Part shown: piece by piece, positions 34,919-43,650 of the stretch
Position numbering within the stretch: position 1 is the stretch's first letter
Layout: every line of letters starts with the position of its first letter
Assembly: GCF_000307875.1 (NCBI RefSeq)
Contig: NZ_AJLS01000053.1
Span: 1 to 54,486, forward strand
Reading direction: 5' to 3'
From: Neobacillus bataviensis LMG 21833
GTDB lineage: Bacteria; Bacillota; Bacilli; Bacillales; Cytobacillaceae
DNA length: 54,486 nucleotides
Made by a program: the position numbers and the translations under genes
The notes under the pieces: generated by a model
Seen by the model: the letters and a program-made list of their open reading frames with translations, nothing else
The model's database searches: none
What the model was told of the DNA's origin: nothing

Positions 34919-35910
34919 TCAAGAAAATCACCGCCCTCCTCCTAGGGTTGATGCTGCTAATTCCTACAACCGGTTTAGCAGCAACTGATGCAAAGATCAT
35001 CATCGATATGCATTACCTTGTCGTCAGTCCGGCTGAAGATGGCTCAACAAATCTGATGAATATGACGAATTATACCAACACTTCATCTGAAGAATATAAG
35101 GGTGATGGAACAAGTGAGGCCGTATTACATGTAACCATGCCTGAAGGAGCAAAGGATCTAAATTTTTTAGATAATAAGATTGCTTTTAAGCAAGTGGAAA
35201 AGGGCTTTATTACCACAACATCAATCTCTAAGAATCAAACAATGGTGCTGCCATATAGTTATCGAATGCCGAAGGGGAAAGAAATTAATGTAACTGTTGA
35301 TTATCCTATTCAAATGATGCAAATTCTTGTACCTGAGGGTAGGGGAAGTATTGAGGTGAAAGGTGCTGAAGCTACTAGCCAAGGGCTTTTCAAATTCGAT
35401 GACCAAAATTACTTTGGGTACAGTATTGAAAGTTTGAAGGAAAATCAGACATTTACGCTTGTTTATAATAAAGACAAACAGCCTGCTGGTGATGAAACAA
35501 AAGCTAAAGCGGCAGCAAATGAAGGTGGGAAAAATAGTGCTGTTACCCATACGGCACCGGCATTCCACAATCCGGGACATTTAAGAATGTGGGCGCAATC
35601 ACCATTACACAGCTTTAACCCGCATATCTTTATGATTATCATGGGTGCCATTATTATTGCGGGAATTTCCTACTTTGCCTATTTTAGAAGAAAAGCAAGA
35701 TTAGAAGAGGAACGACTCGGAGCAGATAAGGAAGAGAAAGCCTTTAAGCTTTTGATGGCGAAGCAAAAAGCCATAATGGATAAGATTATTGAATTGGAAG
35801 AAACCTTTGGGGAGGGTAATCTCAGAGAGGATGAATATCAGGCAAAGCTTGCTGCTTATAAACAGCATTTAGTCCAGGTTAAATTAAATTTACGTAATTT
35901 TATTGAGTAA
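34915..35910 (+). CDS. Second exported, C-terminally anchored unknown of the ccm operon
   Basis: This 331-residue protein starts with GTG behind GGGGGA. It has a signal peptide (1-22), an outer beta-rich domain of about 180 residues without cysteine, a membrane helix near 238-258 and a cytoplasmic coiled tail containing IIELEETFGEGNLREDEYQA. This tail resembles the CcmI cytoplasmic motif and that of the protein at 30489, with the same overall topology. It overlaps the ccmI-like gene by 4 nt and precedes ccmA. I do not recognise the outer domain. It may replace the missing CcmI periplasmic part, which is inference. Confidence 0.7.
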   Translation: MIKKITALLLGLMLLIPTTGLAATDAKIIIDMHYLVVSPAEDGSTNLMNMTNYTNTSSEEYKGDGTSEAVLHVTMPEGAKDLNFLDNKIAFKQVEKGFITTTSISKNQTMVLPYSYRMPKGKEINVTVDYPIQMMQILVPEGRGSIEVKGAEATSQGLFKFDDQNYFGYSIESLKENQTFTLVYNKDKQPAGDETKAKAAANEGGKNSAVTHTAPAFHNPGHLRMWAQSPLHSFNPHIFMIIMGAIIIAGISYFAYFRRKARLEEERLGADKEEKAFKLLMAKQKAIMDKIIELEETFGEGNLREDEYQAKLAAYKQHLVQVKLNLRNFIE

Positions 35911-35934
35911 CTGCTTGTTGGGAGGGACCTGCAG

Positions 35935-36639
35935 ATGATAGAAATAAAAAAACTAACAAAGCAAGCTGACAATAAGCTGATATTGCGTGGTGTAGACCTC
36001 CATATAGAAAAAGGAGAAACGGTAGCGATACTAGGGCCAAACGGTGCTGGAAAGAGTACGCTGCTAAAGGTGTTGGCAACCTTAATAAAACCTACATCAG
36101 GACAAGTGTTGATTAATGGAATGGAATTGAAAAAGAACCAGGTTGAAATCAAAAAACTATTAGGTTATTTACCCCATTCCAGCTTACTTTATGACCATTA
36201 CTCCCCGTTAGAAAATCTCGTTTTCTTTGGGAATATTTATGGGGTTAGGGTTGTGGAACAAAAAGCCATTCAACTTGTAAAAGAAGTAGGATTGTCCTTC
36301 TTTTTGAATGAACCAGTTAAGAATTTTTCACGTGGTATGATTCAGAGGATTGCTATCGCTCGGGCCATTGTACATGATCCGGCAGTTCTTCTTTTAGATG
36401 AACCGCACACGGGACTGGATCAAGGAGCTATTTCGATTCTCAACAATGTGATTCTTTCGATGAAAGAAAAAGGTGCGACAACGTTGATGGTCACCCATGA
36501 TTTCAAACAAGCAGCTGAGATTTGTGACCGGGTCATCATTGTAAAGAATGGGAAGATTGTCGATGACTTTAAAATAGAAAATCGAAATTTAGGCTATGTT
36601 TCTGAAAAATATGAGCTTCAGATGGAGGCTGTATCATGA
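35935..36639 (+). CDS. ccmA: Haem export ABC ATPase CcmA
   Basis: This 234-residue ATP-binding subunit has Walker A GPNGAGKST near residues 35-43, the signature SRGMIQRIAIARA, Walker B AVLLLDEP and the H-loop VTHD. With CcmB and CcmC it uses ATP to release haem-loaded CcmE from the CcmC complex. It overlaps ccmB by 4 nt, so the subunits are coupled. By sequence alone it could be any ABC ATPase; the gene order makes CcmA the clear choice. Confidence 0.92.
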   Translation: MIEIKKLTKQADNKLILRGVDLHIEKGETVAILGPNGAGKSTLLKVLATLIKPTSGQVLINGMELKKNQVEIKKLLGYLPHSSLLYDHYSPLENLVFFGNIYGVRVVEQKAIQLVKEVGLSFFLNEPVKNFSRGMIQRIAIARAIVHDPAVLLLDEPHTGLDQGAISILNNVILSMKEKGATTLMVTHDFKQAAEICDRVIIVKNGKIVDDFKIENRNLGYVSEKYELQMEAVS

Positions 36640-37316
36640 ATCTATTCCGAACAGCCCTCTTCCTAGCAAAAAAAGATTTATATTCAGAGTTAAAAACAAA
36701 ACAAATTCTCACGACACAGATCATTTTCGCTGGACTCGTAATCGTTGTTTTCAGCTTTGCATTTGATCCGGCTAATAATACAACAAAGGCAGTAATTCCT
36801 GGGGTCATTTGGGTCATTATCGTGTTTGCTGGTATTTTAGGTCTTAACAGATCGTTTATCTCGGAGCAGCGAAATGATACGATACAAGGCTTACTGGTTG
36901 CGCCAATGGAGGCTGCGAGCATTTATTTAGGAAAGTTCCTGGCCAATTTTGCGATGATGCTAGTAGTGGAACTCGTTTCCATCCCATTTTTATTCTTATT
37001 ATTTGATTTTAAATTTCTGGGCAGTTTTCCTTATTTTATTTTGACCGTTTTCTTAGGGAGCTTCGGATTTATTGCAATTGGAACGTTCTTAGCTGCTCTG
37101 GCTGCCAATTCAAAAAGCAGTGAAATGTTGTTGCCATTATTGCTTTTTCCGATTACAACCCCAATCTTAATTGGAGTTGTTCAGGCAACGAAAATCATTC
37201 TAACGAATATGGAAAAGCTTTCAAGCGCACTCGCTTGGATCCAATTGGTTACGGCGTATGATGTTATCTTCTTTGTTGTTTGTTTCATATTAATAGATTA
37301 TGTGCTGGAGGTTTAG
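36636..37316 (+). CDS. ccmB: CcmB membrane subunit
   Basis: This 226-residue protein has six predicted membrane helices and matches CcmB, including FSFAFDPANNTTKAVIPGVIWV near residues 40-60 and the family segment LGLNRSFISEQRNDTIQGLL. CcmB is the permease partner of CcmA in the CcmABCD complex that frees holo-CcmE. It is followed after 3 nt by ccmC. Confidence 0.93.
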   Translation: MNLFRTALFLAKKDLYSELKTKQILTTQIIFAGLVIVVFSFAFDPANNTTKAVIPGVIWVIIVFAGILGLNRSFISEQRNDTIQGLLVAPMEAASIYLGKFLANFAMMLVVELVSIPFLFLLFDFKFLGSFPYFILTVFLGSFGFIAIGTFLAALAANSKSSEMLLPLLLFPITTPILIGVVQATKIILTNMEKLSSALAWIQLVTAYDVIFFVVCFILIDYVLEV

Positions 37317-37319
37317 GAG

Positions 37320-38081
37320 ATGAGTATGAATCTCGAACGAGAGAAAGCGGTGCTTCCTGAAACAAAGTTGGCTAATGCAAAATCAACAAATCTTTCAAAA
37401 ATTTTGTTTGGTGCCACAGTGATCTCGATGCTAGTTTCTCTTTATTTTATTTTCATTTTTGCTGCAGAAGAAACAACCATGCATGCAGCACAAAAAATCT
37501 TTTATTTTCATGTTAGCTCTGCATGGCTAGCGTTTATGGCATTTTTTGTCACATTTGTATTTAGTATTTTGTTCCTAATCAAGCGGAAAAGAATATTTGA
37601 TACCTATGCCTATGTTTCAGCTGAAATTGGTGTTGTGTTTACAATTATTGTGTTAACGACAGGTCCCATTTGGGCCAGATCGGCTTGGAATACATGGTGG
37701 GTATGGGAGCCGCGTTTAATCACAACATTAATTCTTTTCTTTATCTATATTGCCTACATAATGATTAGGCAGATGGATGGCGTTTGGGATAAAAAGGCTC
37801 GACTTTCAGCAGTCTTTGGCATCATTGGTTTTGCTGATGTTCCAATCGTATTCTTCGCCATTCGCTGGTGGCAAACGAAATTTCACCCAATTGTTTTTGG
37901 GGATGGCCCATCTCAAAAGGGCGGTGGGATTGAGGATACAATGTTAGCGGCATTGCTAATCACGATTACTGCTTTTACCATTCTTTATTCGTATCTGCTT
38001 TATAAAGGGGTTTCTTTCGAAAATATGAGGATTAAGGTTGAGCGATATAAAGAAAAATTAAGAGAACAGATGGAAAAATAG
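37320..38081 (+). CDS. ccmC: Haem-handling protein CcmC
   Basis: This 253-residue, six-helix member of the haem-handling protein family has the WWD motif WNTWWVWEPRL at 123-133. The two haem-ligand histidines are seen in KIFYFHVSSAW (His64) and in WWQTKFHPIVFGDG. CcmC loads haem on CcmE. The conserved D of WWxWD is E here (VWEPRL), a mild deviation. It lies between ccmB and the tiny ccmD. Confidence 0.94.
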   Translation: MSMNLEREKAVLPETKLANAKSTNLSKILFGATVISMLVSLYFIFIFAAEETTMHAAQKIFYFHVSSAWLAFMAFFVTFVFSILFLIKRKRIFDTYAYVSAEIGVVFTIIVLTTGPIWARSAWNTWWVWEPRLITTLILFFIYIAYIMIRQMDGVWDKKARLSAVFGIIGFADVPIVFFAIRWWQTKFHPIVFGDGPSQKGGGIEDTMLAALLITITAFTILYSYLLYKGVSFENMRIKVERYKEKLREQMEK

Positions 38082-38093
38082 GAGGGTTTACTC

Positions 38094-38225
38094 ATGAATT
38101 ATGAATATATGTTTGGTGCTTATTCTGTTGCCTGGGTGGTTATCTTTGCTTACATGTTTATTATCGGTAAAAGACACGACAAGCTTAAAAAGGAAATTGA
38201 ATTCTTAAAGCAGCTCGATCAATAA
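38094..38225 (+). CDS. ccmD: CcmD-like small membrane protein
   Basis: This 43-residue frame reads MNYEYMFGAYSVAWVVIFAY with one membrane helix and then a charged helix (KRHDKLKKEIEFLKQL). Size, topology, the Tyr-rich start and place after ccmC match CcmD, the small subunit that helps release CcmE. GGAGGG lies 7 nt before the ATG. It is too short for routine gene calls but is clearly part of the operon. Confidence 0.85.
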   Translation: MNYEYMFGAYSVAWVVIFAYMFIIGKRHDKLKKEIEFLKQLDQ

Positions 38226-38257
38226 ACTGCTAGTCTCGAGTGTCAGGGGGAAATACG

Positions 38258-38767
38258 ATGAACCAGCGAGTTATCAAATTACTCGTATTGATTCTGATTG
38301 TAGGAATGTTTGGCTTTTTTGGCTATAGTTTAGTATCCAAGGGCAAACATACGGATATTGGTGATAAAGCTTATAATTTCGAACTGCCCAAGATTGATGG
38401 AAGTAATACCAAGCTTTCAGACTATAAGGGTAAGGTTGTTATTTTGAATTATTTTGCCAGCTGGTGTGCACCGTGTAAAGAAGAGCTGCCGGAACTCGAG
38501 GCTTTTCAAAAAGACTACGGTGATCAATATCCATTTCTAATGATTAACCGCGGTGAAACCATCGATAAGATTAATAAGGTGACAGATCATAATAAAGCAG
38601 GAATGAATTATCTTTTCGATTATAATGCCAAGGTATCAAAATTGTATAATGTGACAGGTCAGCCTGAAACATTTGTCATTGATAAACAAGGTACCATTAG
38701 AGAGCACTTTAATGGGCCAGTTACAGAAATGCAGCTGTATAATTGGGCCAAGAAATATGATAAATAG
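38258..38767 (+). CDS. ccmG: CcmG/ResA-like thiol-disulfide oxidoreductase
   Basis: This 169-residue thioredoxin-fold protein has an N-terminal membrane anchor (residues 5-25) and the active site C70-A-P-C73 in FASWCAPCKEE. The cis-Pro loop is VTGQPETFVID. It reduces CxxCH cysteines of apocytochromes or CcmH. ATG 38258 follows AGGGGG; an in-frame GTG at 38240 is rejected. It is the last gene of the operon and needs reductant from a CcdA-type protein, for which the gene at 18041 is a candidate. Confidence 0.93.
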   Translation: MNQRVIKLLVLILIVGMFGFFGYSLVSKGKHTDIGDKAYNFELPKIDGSNTKLSDYKGKVVILNYFASWCAPCKEELPELEAFQKDYGDQYPFLMINRGETIDKINKVTDHNKAGMNYLFDYNAKVSKLYNVTGQPETFVIDKQGTIREHFNGPVTEMQLYNWAKKYDK

Positions 38768-38776
38768 TTATATTCA

Positions 38777-38820
38777 AAAAGGATTGAACCCTGTTAAAGC
38801 GGTTCAATCCTTTTCTTTTT
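38777..38820. terminator. Terminator closing the ccm operon (bidirectional)
   Basis: AAAGGATTGAACC and GGTTCAATCCTTT form a 13-bp stem around a 10-nt loop, followed by TCTTTTTTT. It also serves the convergent SIMPL gene. Confidence 0.93.
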
Positions 38821-39528
38821 TTAGAGTGGTGCTTGATATTGTGTTTGATAATGAAATTCAGCAGAGATACTAGCCTTAACCACTATTTGGCCTGGTTCAA
38901 ATTGCGTTGAATTAACTCCTTTTACAAAGGTTTCGGCATGATGATGGAAGGGTTGATTCGTATCTCCTCCCTCCATCACTAGGGTTGGAGTTGGGATTAA
39001 GGTTACATTTAACGTCCCCGCAATCGTTTTGGCTTTTTCAATTGCATTGTTTAGTGCAAGGGCTAAGGCTTGCTGATATAAAGAATCTTTATTCTTTACT
39101 TTAAATTGTACATTTGAGACATAATTAACTCCGTTTTTTACGGCCGTATCCACTACTTTCCCTATCATTGATAAATCTTCTATTTTCACCTGTAATAGAT
39201 GAGTTATTTTATACCCGCGGAAAATTTGTTTCCCTTGATCATAATCGTAATCTGATTCAATCCGATAATCGAAGGTTTGTAATTGATTTTGCGGAATTCC
39301 AAGTCCGTGCAGGGAGTTGATTACTTTTGTCACCTCAACAGAGTTCTGCTGCTGCGCTGTGATCAATTCCTTATTTTCTGTGATAACACCTACGTTCACT
39401 GATGCCGAATCTGGCTGGACCAGGAGCTCACCTTCGCCTGTTACTTTAATTAAATGGCCTTTGTGATGTAAACCATTTCGATTAGGTGGCAGGTATTGAT
39501 ACAAACTTATCTCCCCCTTTACATTCAT
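38821..39528 (-). CDS. SIMPL-domain (DUF541) protein
   Basis: This 235-residue protein belongs to the SIMPL/DUF541 (YggE-like) family: IKVTGEGELLVQPDSASVNVGV is the conserved start, followed by YRIESDYDYDQGKQIFRGYK and the C-terminal GQIVVKASISAEF. No signal peptide is seen, so it may act in the cytoplasm, unlike many relatives. A TTG at 39504 with AAAGGGGGAG 6 nt upstream is an alternative and possibly better start, shortening the product to 227 residues. The function of Bacillus members is not known. Confidence 0.85.
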   Translation of the reverse strand: MNVKGEISLYQYLPPNRNGLHHKGHLIKVTGEGELLVQPDSASVNVGVITENKELITAQQQNSVEVTKVINSLHGLGIPQNQLQTFDYRIESDYDYDQGKQIFRGYKITHLLQVKIEDLSMIGKVVDTAVKNGVNYVSNVQFKVKNKDSLYQQALALALNNAIEKAKTIAGTLNVTLIPTPTLVMEGGDTNQPFHHHAETFVKGVNSTQFEPGQIVVKASISAEFHYQTQYQAPL

Positions 39529-39645
39529 CCCTTCCTATAAAATACGGGCAATTCGGAAGAAATGTTCCTTTATTAGAATCTATTCTTGTAAATTTAGTTC
39601 TAGCAATCTTAACTCAAAAATAGAAATGAATTAACAGATTGGAAA

Positions 39646-39674
39646 GTCATATTGTGTCCAAGCAGGCATACATT
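39646..39674 (+). promoter_or_regulatory. Sigma-E promoter of the spoIIIA operon
   Basis: GTCATATT at 39646-39653 and CATACATT at 39667-39674 are separated by 13 nt and match the sigma-E -35 (KMATATT) and -10 (CATACANT) consensus closely. It lies 40 nt before spoIIIAA, which is a known mother-cell sigma-E operon in B. subtilis. Confidence 0.85.
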
Positions 39675-39713
39675 TTAAATAATGAGATATGCAAATAAAA
39701 GGAGGAAGCATAC

Positions 39714-40640
39714 GTGGAAACGATCCTAACCTATTTACCGAAAAACATTGCCGACCTAATCAGCAAAATCCCTCCTGACCAAAAAGAAGAATTAGAGGAA
39801 ATCCGTGTTCGTGTTAACCGTCCAATTGAAATGATGCTTAAGGGAGCCCCGAGGTTTTTATCTTATATTGTTCAGCCTGAAGATGCTATTCACCTACTAA
39901 ATAAAATTAGCCATTTCTCCATTTATACGCTAGAGGAAGAACTAAAACGGGGGTATATAACCATATCCGGCGGACATCGGATTGGACTTGCCGGAAAGGT
40001 TATTCTTGAGGACGGCAAGGTTAAGGCGATTAGAGATATCTCCTCATTTAATATACGAATTGCCAGGGAAAAGGTAGGGATTGCCGAACCTATCGTTCCT
40101 TTTATTTATAAAGGCATCTGGATGCATACGATGATCATTGGACCGCCACAAACGGGGAAAACGACGCTGTTACGTGATATCGCCAGAATTATTTCTACAG
40201 GCAACAGGGCTGGAGGAATTCAGGCTTACAAGGTGGGGGTTGTGGATGAACGGAGTGAAATTGCAGGGTGTGTCCATGGGGTTCCGCAATTGACTTTCGG
40301 TCACCGCTTGGATGTGTTAGATGCCTGCCCAAAGGCAGAAGGAATGATGATGCTGATTCGTTCAATGAGCCCGGATGTCTTGATTGTCGATGAAATTGGC
40401 CGTAAGGAAGATGCTGAAGCTATCCTCGAGGCAGTCCATGCTGGTATAAAACTGATCATGACCACGCACGGGACGAGCATTGAAGAACTAAGAAAAAGAC
40501 CATCCTTAAGAGATCTAATTGACCAAAAAATATTTGAACGGTTTGTTATCCTTAGCAGGGCATCTGGTCCTGGGACCATTACCCATATACTTAACGCAAG
40601 CGGGCAGGAAATGAATCAAAAAGTGAGAGTGACAAAATGA
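39714..40640 (+). CDS. spoIIIAA: Stage III sporulation protein AA (ATPase)
   Basis: This 308-residue ATPase of the secretion-ATPase type powers the SpoIIIA-SpoIIQ channel linking mother cell and forespore. Walker A is GPPQTGKTTLL near residues 144-154 and Walker B is VLIVDEIG near 223. The start is GTG behind AGGAGG. It is the first gene of the sigma-E operon and overlaps spoIIIAB by 4 nt. Confidence 0.97.
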   Translation: METILTYLPKNIADLISKIPPDQKEELEEIRVRVNRPIEMMLKGAPRFLSYIVQPEDAIHLLNKISHFSIYTLEEELKRGYITISGGHRIGLAGKVILEDGKVKAIRDISSFNIRIAREKVGIAEPIVPFIYKGIWMHTMIIGPPQTGKTTLLRDIARIISTGNRAGGIQAYKVGVVDERSEIAGCVHGVPQLTFGHRLDVLDACPKAEGMMMLIRSMSPDVLIVDEIGRKEDAEAILEAVHAGIKLIMTTHGTSIEELRKRPSLRDLIDQKIFERFVILSRASGPGTITHILNASGQEMNQKVRVTK

Positions 40641-41152
40641 TTAAGCTAATTGGTGCCATCATCATTATTGTTGCAACAACTTGGACCGGATTTGAGGCTT
40701 CCCGAAATTTTAGTGCACGTCCAAAACAACTTAGAGCGTTAAGGTCGGCACTTCAATCACTCGAGGCTGAAATTATGTATAGCCATACACCATTGCATGA
40801 AGCAGCTAGGAGATTAGCGGCCCAGCTAACCAAGCCGCTTTCCACGTTTTTCGAAGCTTTTGCAAGGAAACTTACCGACACGGAAACAACGGTAAATGAG
40901 GCGTGGGAAACAAGTTTAAGAGAAGTTTGGAAATCAACGGCTTTAAGACAGGGAGAATTTGAAATTATGAAGCAATTTGGGGAAACCCTTGGGCGTCATG
41001 ATCGCTTCTCTCAGCAAAAACATATTATGCTCACTCTTTCCCACCTTGAAAGAGAGGAAGCAGATGCCATCGACCGGCAGGCAAAATATGAAAAAATGGT
41101 AAAAAGTCTGGGATTCTTATCAGGATTATTACTGATTATTTTATTATTTTAG
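40637..41152 (+). CDS. spoIIIAB: Stage III sporulation protein AB
   Basis: This 171-residue mother-cell membrane protein has helices at both ends (about 3-20 and 154-170) and a helical cytoplasmic middle. It contains the family segments ALRSALQSLEAEIMYSHTPL and FGETLGRHDRFSQQ. SpoIIIAB resembles GspF-type inner-membrane platform proteins. It overlaps spoIIIAA by 4 nt and precedes spoIIIAC. Confidence 0.96.
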   Translation: MIKLIGAIIIIVATTWTGFEASRNFSARPKQLRALRSALQSLEAEIMYSHTPLHEAARRLAAQLTKPLSTFFEAFARKLTDTETTVNEAWETSLREVWKSTALRQGEFEIMKQFGETLGRHDRFSQQKHIMLTLSHLEREEADAIDRQAKYEKMVKSLGFLSGLLLIILLF

Positions 41153-41163
41153 GAGGAAAAGCA

Positions 41164-41367
41164 ATGGGTTTAGAAGTGGATATTATTTTTAAAATCGCCG
41201 GAGTTGGAATTGTTGTAGCCTTTTTGCATACCGTACTTGACCAAGTAGGTAAGAAGGAGTATGCCCAGTGGGTCACGCTGTTCGGTTTTATCTATATTTT
41301 ATTCCAGGTAGCCTCAATCGTGGATGATCTTTTCCAGAAAATAAAATCAGTATTCTTGTTTCAGTAG
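41164..41367 (+). CDS. spoIIIAC: Stage III sporulation protein AC
   Basis: This 67-residue protein has two membrane helices and the family sequence VDIIFKIAGVGIVVAFLHTV. It is an essential small membrane component of the SpoIIIA complex. AGGAGG precedes the ATG. Confidence 0.96.
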   Translation: MGLEVDIIFKIAGVGIVVAFLHTVLDQVGKKEYAQWVTLFGFIYILFQVASIVDDLFQKIKSVFLFQ

Positions 41368-41383
41368 AAGGGAGGTCTTTGCG

Positions 41384-41773
41384 ATTGAAATCATAAAAAT
41401 TGTCGGTTTTGCTCTCATCGCAACCTTTCTTGCTTTAATCATTAAAGAGCAAAAACCTAATTTTGCCTTCCTTTTAGTCGTATTTGCTGGTTGTGTCATT
41501 TTCCTTTTCTTGGTGGATAAGATTTTTGAAATTATTCATATGCTTGAAAAGCTGGCAGTGAATGCAAAGGTAAATATGGTCTATGTTGAAACGATACTTA
41601 AAATCATTGGAATTGCCTATATTGCTGAATTCGCCACGCAAATTACCAAGGATGCAGGTCAGGGAGCAATCGCCTCAAAGATTGAATTAGCAGGAAAGAT
41701 CATAATTCTTGCGATGGCGATCCCTATTCTAACTGTGTTGATTGAAACCATTATTAAACTAATTCCGAGCTAA
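41384..41773 (+). CDS. spoIIIAD: Stage III sporulation protein AD
   Basis: This 129-residue membrane protein contains the family core FALIATFLALIIKEQKPNFA, MVYVETILKIIGIAYIAEFA and KDAGQGAIASKIELAGKIII. The family needs sequence upstream of the first in-frame ATG at 41510. The open frame reaches an ATT at 41384 located 8 nt after GGGAGG, giving (M)EIIKIVGFALI, which aligns with the normal start. No in-frame ATG, GTG or TTG lies between, so a rare ATT start is the best reading. Confidence 0.88.
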   Translation: MEIIKIVGFALIATFLALIIKEQKPNFAFLLVVFAGCVIFLFLVDKIFEIIHMLEKLAVNAKVNMVYVETILKIIGIAYIAEFATQITKDAGQGAIASKIELAGKIIILAMAIPILTVLIETIIKLIPS

Positions 41774-41804
41774 AGGAAAGACCTTAAAAAAGAGGTGTTA
41801 ATCA

Positions 41805-43004
41805 TTGAAGCAGAGGCTGCAGATTATTCCTATTTTCATTCTTTTATTCTACTTTTTGTTCATTCCAAGTGTCCAAGCTGCCGAAAAATCCAAAGACACC
41901 TCAAATCCACTTTCTCCACAGGAATTAGTAGATGAACAGCTAAAAACCTTGGACTTAACGGAACTTAAGCAATTTTGGGAGGATATTACCACTAAATATG
42001 GAGGCTTTCTCCCAGAAAGCCAAAAAGGAAGCCTTTATGATTTTGTAAAAGGAGATAAAAAATTTTCATTTAAACAATGGGGTCAAGGGGTATTAAAATT
42101 TGCCTTTCAAGAGTTTGTTGCGAATGGAAAATTACTTGGTTCGTTAATTATGTTAACTATTTTCAGCATGTTTCTTCAATCCATGCAGAATGCTTTTGAG
42201 AAAAGCGCTATTAGTAAGGTTGCCTATTCAATTGTTTATATGGTGCTGGTCATCCTGGCTCTTAATAGTTTTCATATCGCAATCAGTTATACAACTGAGG
42301 CAATCGGGACAATGACCTCCTTTGTCCTTGCACTTGTTCCCCTTCTGCTGGCGCTCATTGCGGCATCGGGAGGACTTGTATCTGCAGCCTTCTTTCATCC
42401 GGTAATTTTATTCTTAATGAATATGAGCGGAACGTTCATGCAATATGTGATTCTGCCACTCCTTTTTTTAGCTACATTGCTCAGTATTGTCAGCACCATG
42501 TCTGAACAATATAAAGTGTCACAATTGGCTGCCCTTTTGCGAAATTGGAGCATCGGGTTAATGGGTCTTTTTTTAACAATCTTTCTAGGGGTTATCTCAG
42601 TCCAAGGGGCATCAGCAGCTGTGACCGATGGAGTTGCCATAAGAACGGCAAAATTTGTGACAGGAAATTTCATTCCTGTCATTGGGAGAATGTTTACTGA
42701 TGCCACGGATACAGTTGTTAGTGCATCTGTGCTCTTAAAAAATACAGTTGGCATTGCCGGAGTTGCTATCCTGCTCATTATTGTAGCTTTCCCGGCTATA
42801 AAAATATTAATGATTGCCTTTATTTATAAATTTGCAGCTGCCATCCTTCAGCCGTTAGGTGGTGGTCCAGTTATTAAATGCCTTGATATTATCAGTAAAA
42901 GTGTTATCTATGTTTTTGCAGCCCTCGGGATTGTGTCATTGATGTTCTTTTTAAGTATTACCGTCATCGTTGCGGCTGGAAATTTAACGATGATGATGAG
43001 ATAG
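41805..43004 (+). CDS. spoIIIAE: Stage III sporulation protein AE
   Basis: This 399-residue polytopic protein has a cleavable signal peptide (1-25, VQAAEK) and about seven membrane helices. Family segments include LKFAFQEFVANGKLLGSLI and PLGGGPVIKCLDIISKS. It starts with TTG behind AAGAGGTG. SpoIIIAE is the largest integral membrane part of the SpoIIIA channel. Confidence 0.96.
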   Translation: MKQRLQIIPIFILLFYFLFIPSVQAAEKSKDTSNPLSPQELVDEQLKTLDLTELKQFWEDITTKYGGFLPESQKGSLYDFVKGDKKFSFKQWGQGVLKFAFQEFVANGKLLGSLIMLTIFSMFLQSMQNAFEKSAISKVAYSIVYMVLVILALNSFHIAISYTTEAIGTMTSFVLALVPLLLALIAASGGLVSAAFFHPVILFLMNMSGTFMQYVILPLLFLATLLSIVSTMSEQYKVSQLAALLRNWSIGLMGLFLTIFLGVISVQGASAAVTDGVAIRTAKFVTGNFIPVIGRMFTDATDTVVSASVLLKNTVGIAGVAILLIIVAFPAIKILMIAFIYKFAAAILQPLGGGPVIKCLDIISKSVIYVFAALGIVSLMFFLSITVIVAAGNLTMMMR

Positions 43005-43020
43005 GAGGGGGGCTTCGAAC

Positions 43021-43650
43021 ATGGAGTTTTTAAAAGAGTGGGTAACAAATATAATTCTTTTTATCCTGTTAGCTACAGTGATTGATATGCTGCTGCCAAA
43101 TTCCAGCATGCAAAAGTATACCAAGATGGTCACTGGGCTCCTTCTAATAGCGATTATTCTTACTCCCATTTTTAAATTGATCTCTAAGGATTTTGAATCA
43201 GCACTTGGTTCAATCCCAACCTATCAAAGCCCTGGAGAAAAAAATATGAAAAATGTAATAGATTCAAAGAAAAAAGAAATACAAGCTTCAACTGATGCAT
43301 ATATTTTAAAAGAAATGGCTGTCCAGCTGAAAAAGGACGTTAAGGAGGAGTTGATGGAACAATACGGATTGGAGATCGAGAAAATTGACCTAGCCATAGA
43401 TGATAAAAGTGACCAAGCATTTCCTGAGAACCTCCAAAAGGTTATAGTTCTTCTAAAACAGCCGGAACAAGGCGTAAAGACAGTCGAAGTGATTAAACAA
43501 ATCGAAATAAACACAGAAAAACCTCTTCCCTCTAAAGGGTCAACAGAAGAAACAAAAAAAATAACCGCATTTCTATCGCAGAAATGGAATGTAACCGAAG
43601 CAGCAGTGGAAGTTTCGATTGAAGGGGGGATTAAAAAGAAGAATGGATAA
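43021..43650 (+). CDS. spoIIIAF: Stage III sporulation protein AF
   Basis: This 209-residue protein has two N-terminal membrane helices (about 8-24 and 34-51) and a soluble ring-forming domain containing LKKDVKEELMEQYGLEIEKI. It follows spoIIIAE after a GGAGGGG ribosome site and overlaps spoIIIAG by 8 nt. Confidence 0.95.
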   Translation: MEFLKEWVTNIILFILLATVIDMLLPNSSMQKYTKMVTGLLLIAIILTPIFKLISKDFESALGSIPTYQSPGEKNMKNVIDSKKKEIQASTDAYILKEMAVQLKKDVKEELMEQYGLEIEKIDLAIDDKSDQAFPENLQKVIVLLKQPEQGVKTVEVIKQIEINTEKPLPSKGSTEETKKITAFLSQKWNVTEAAVEVSIEGGIKKKNG

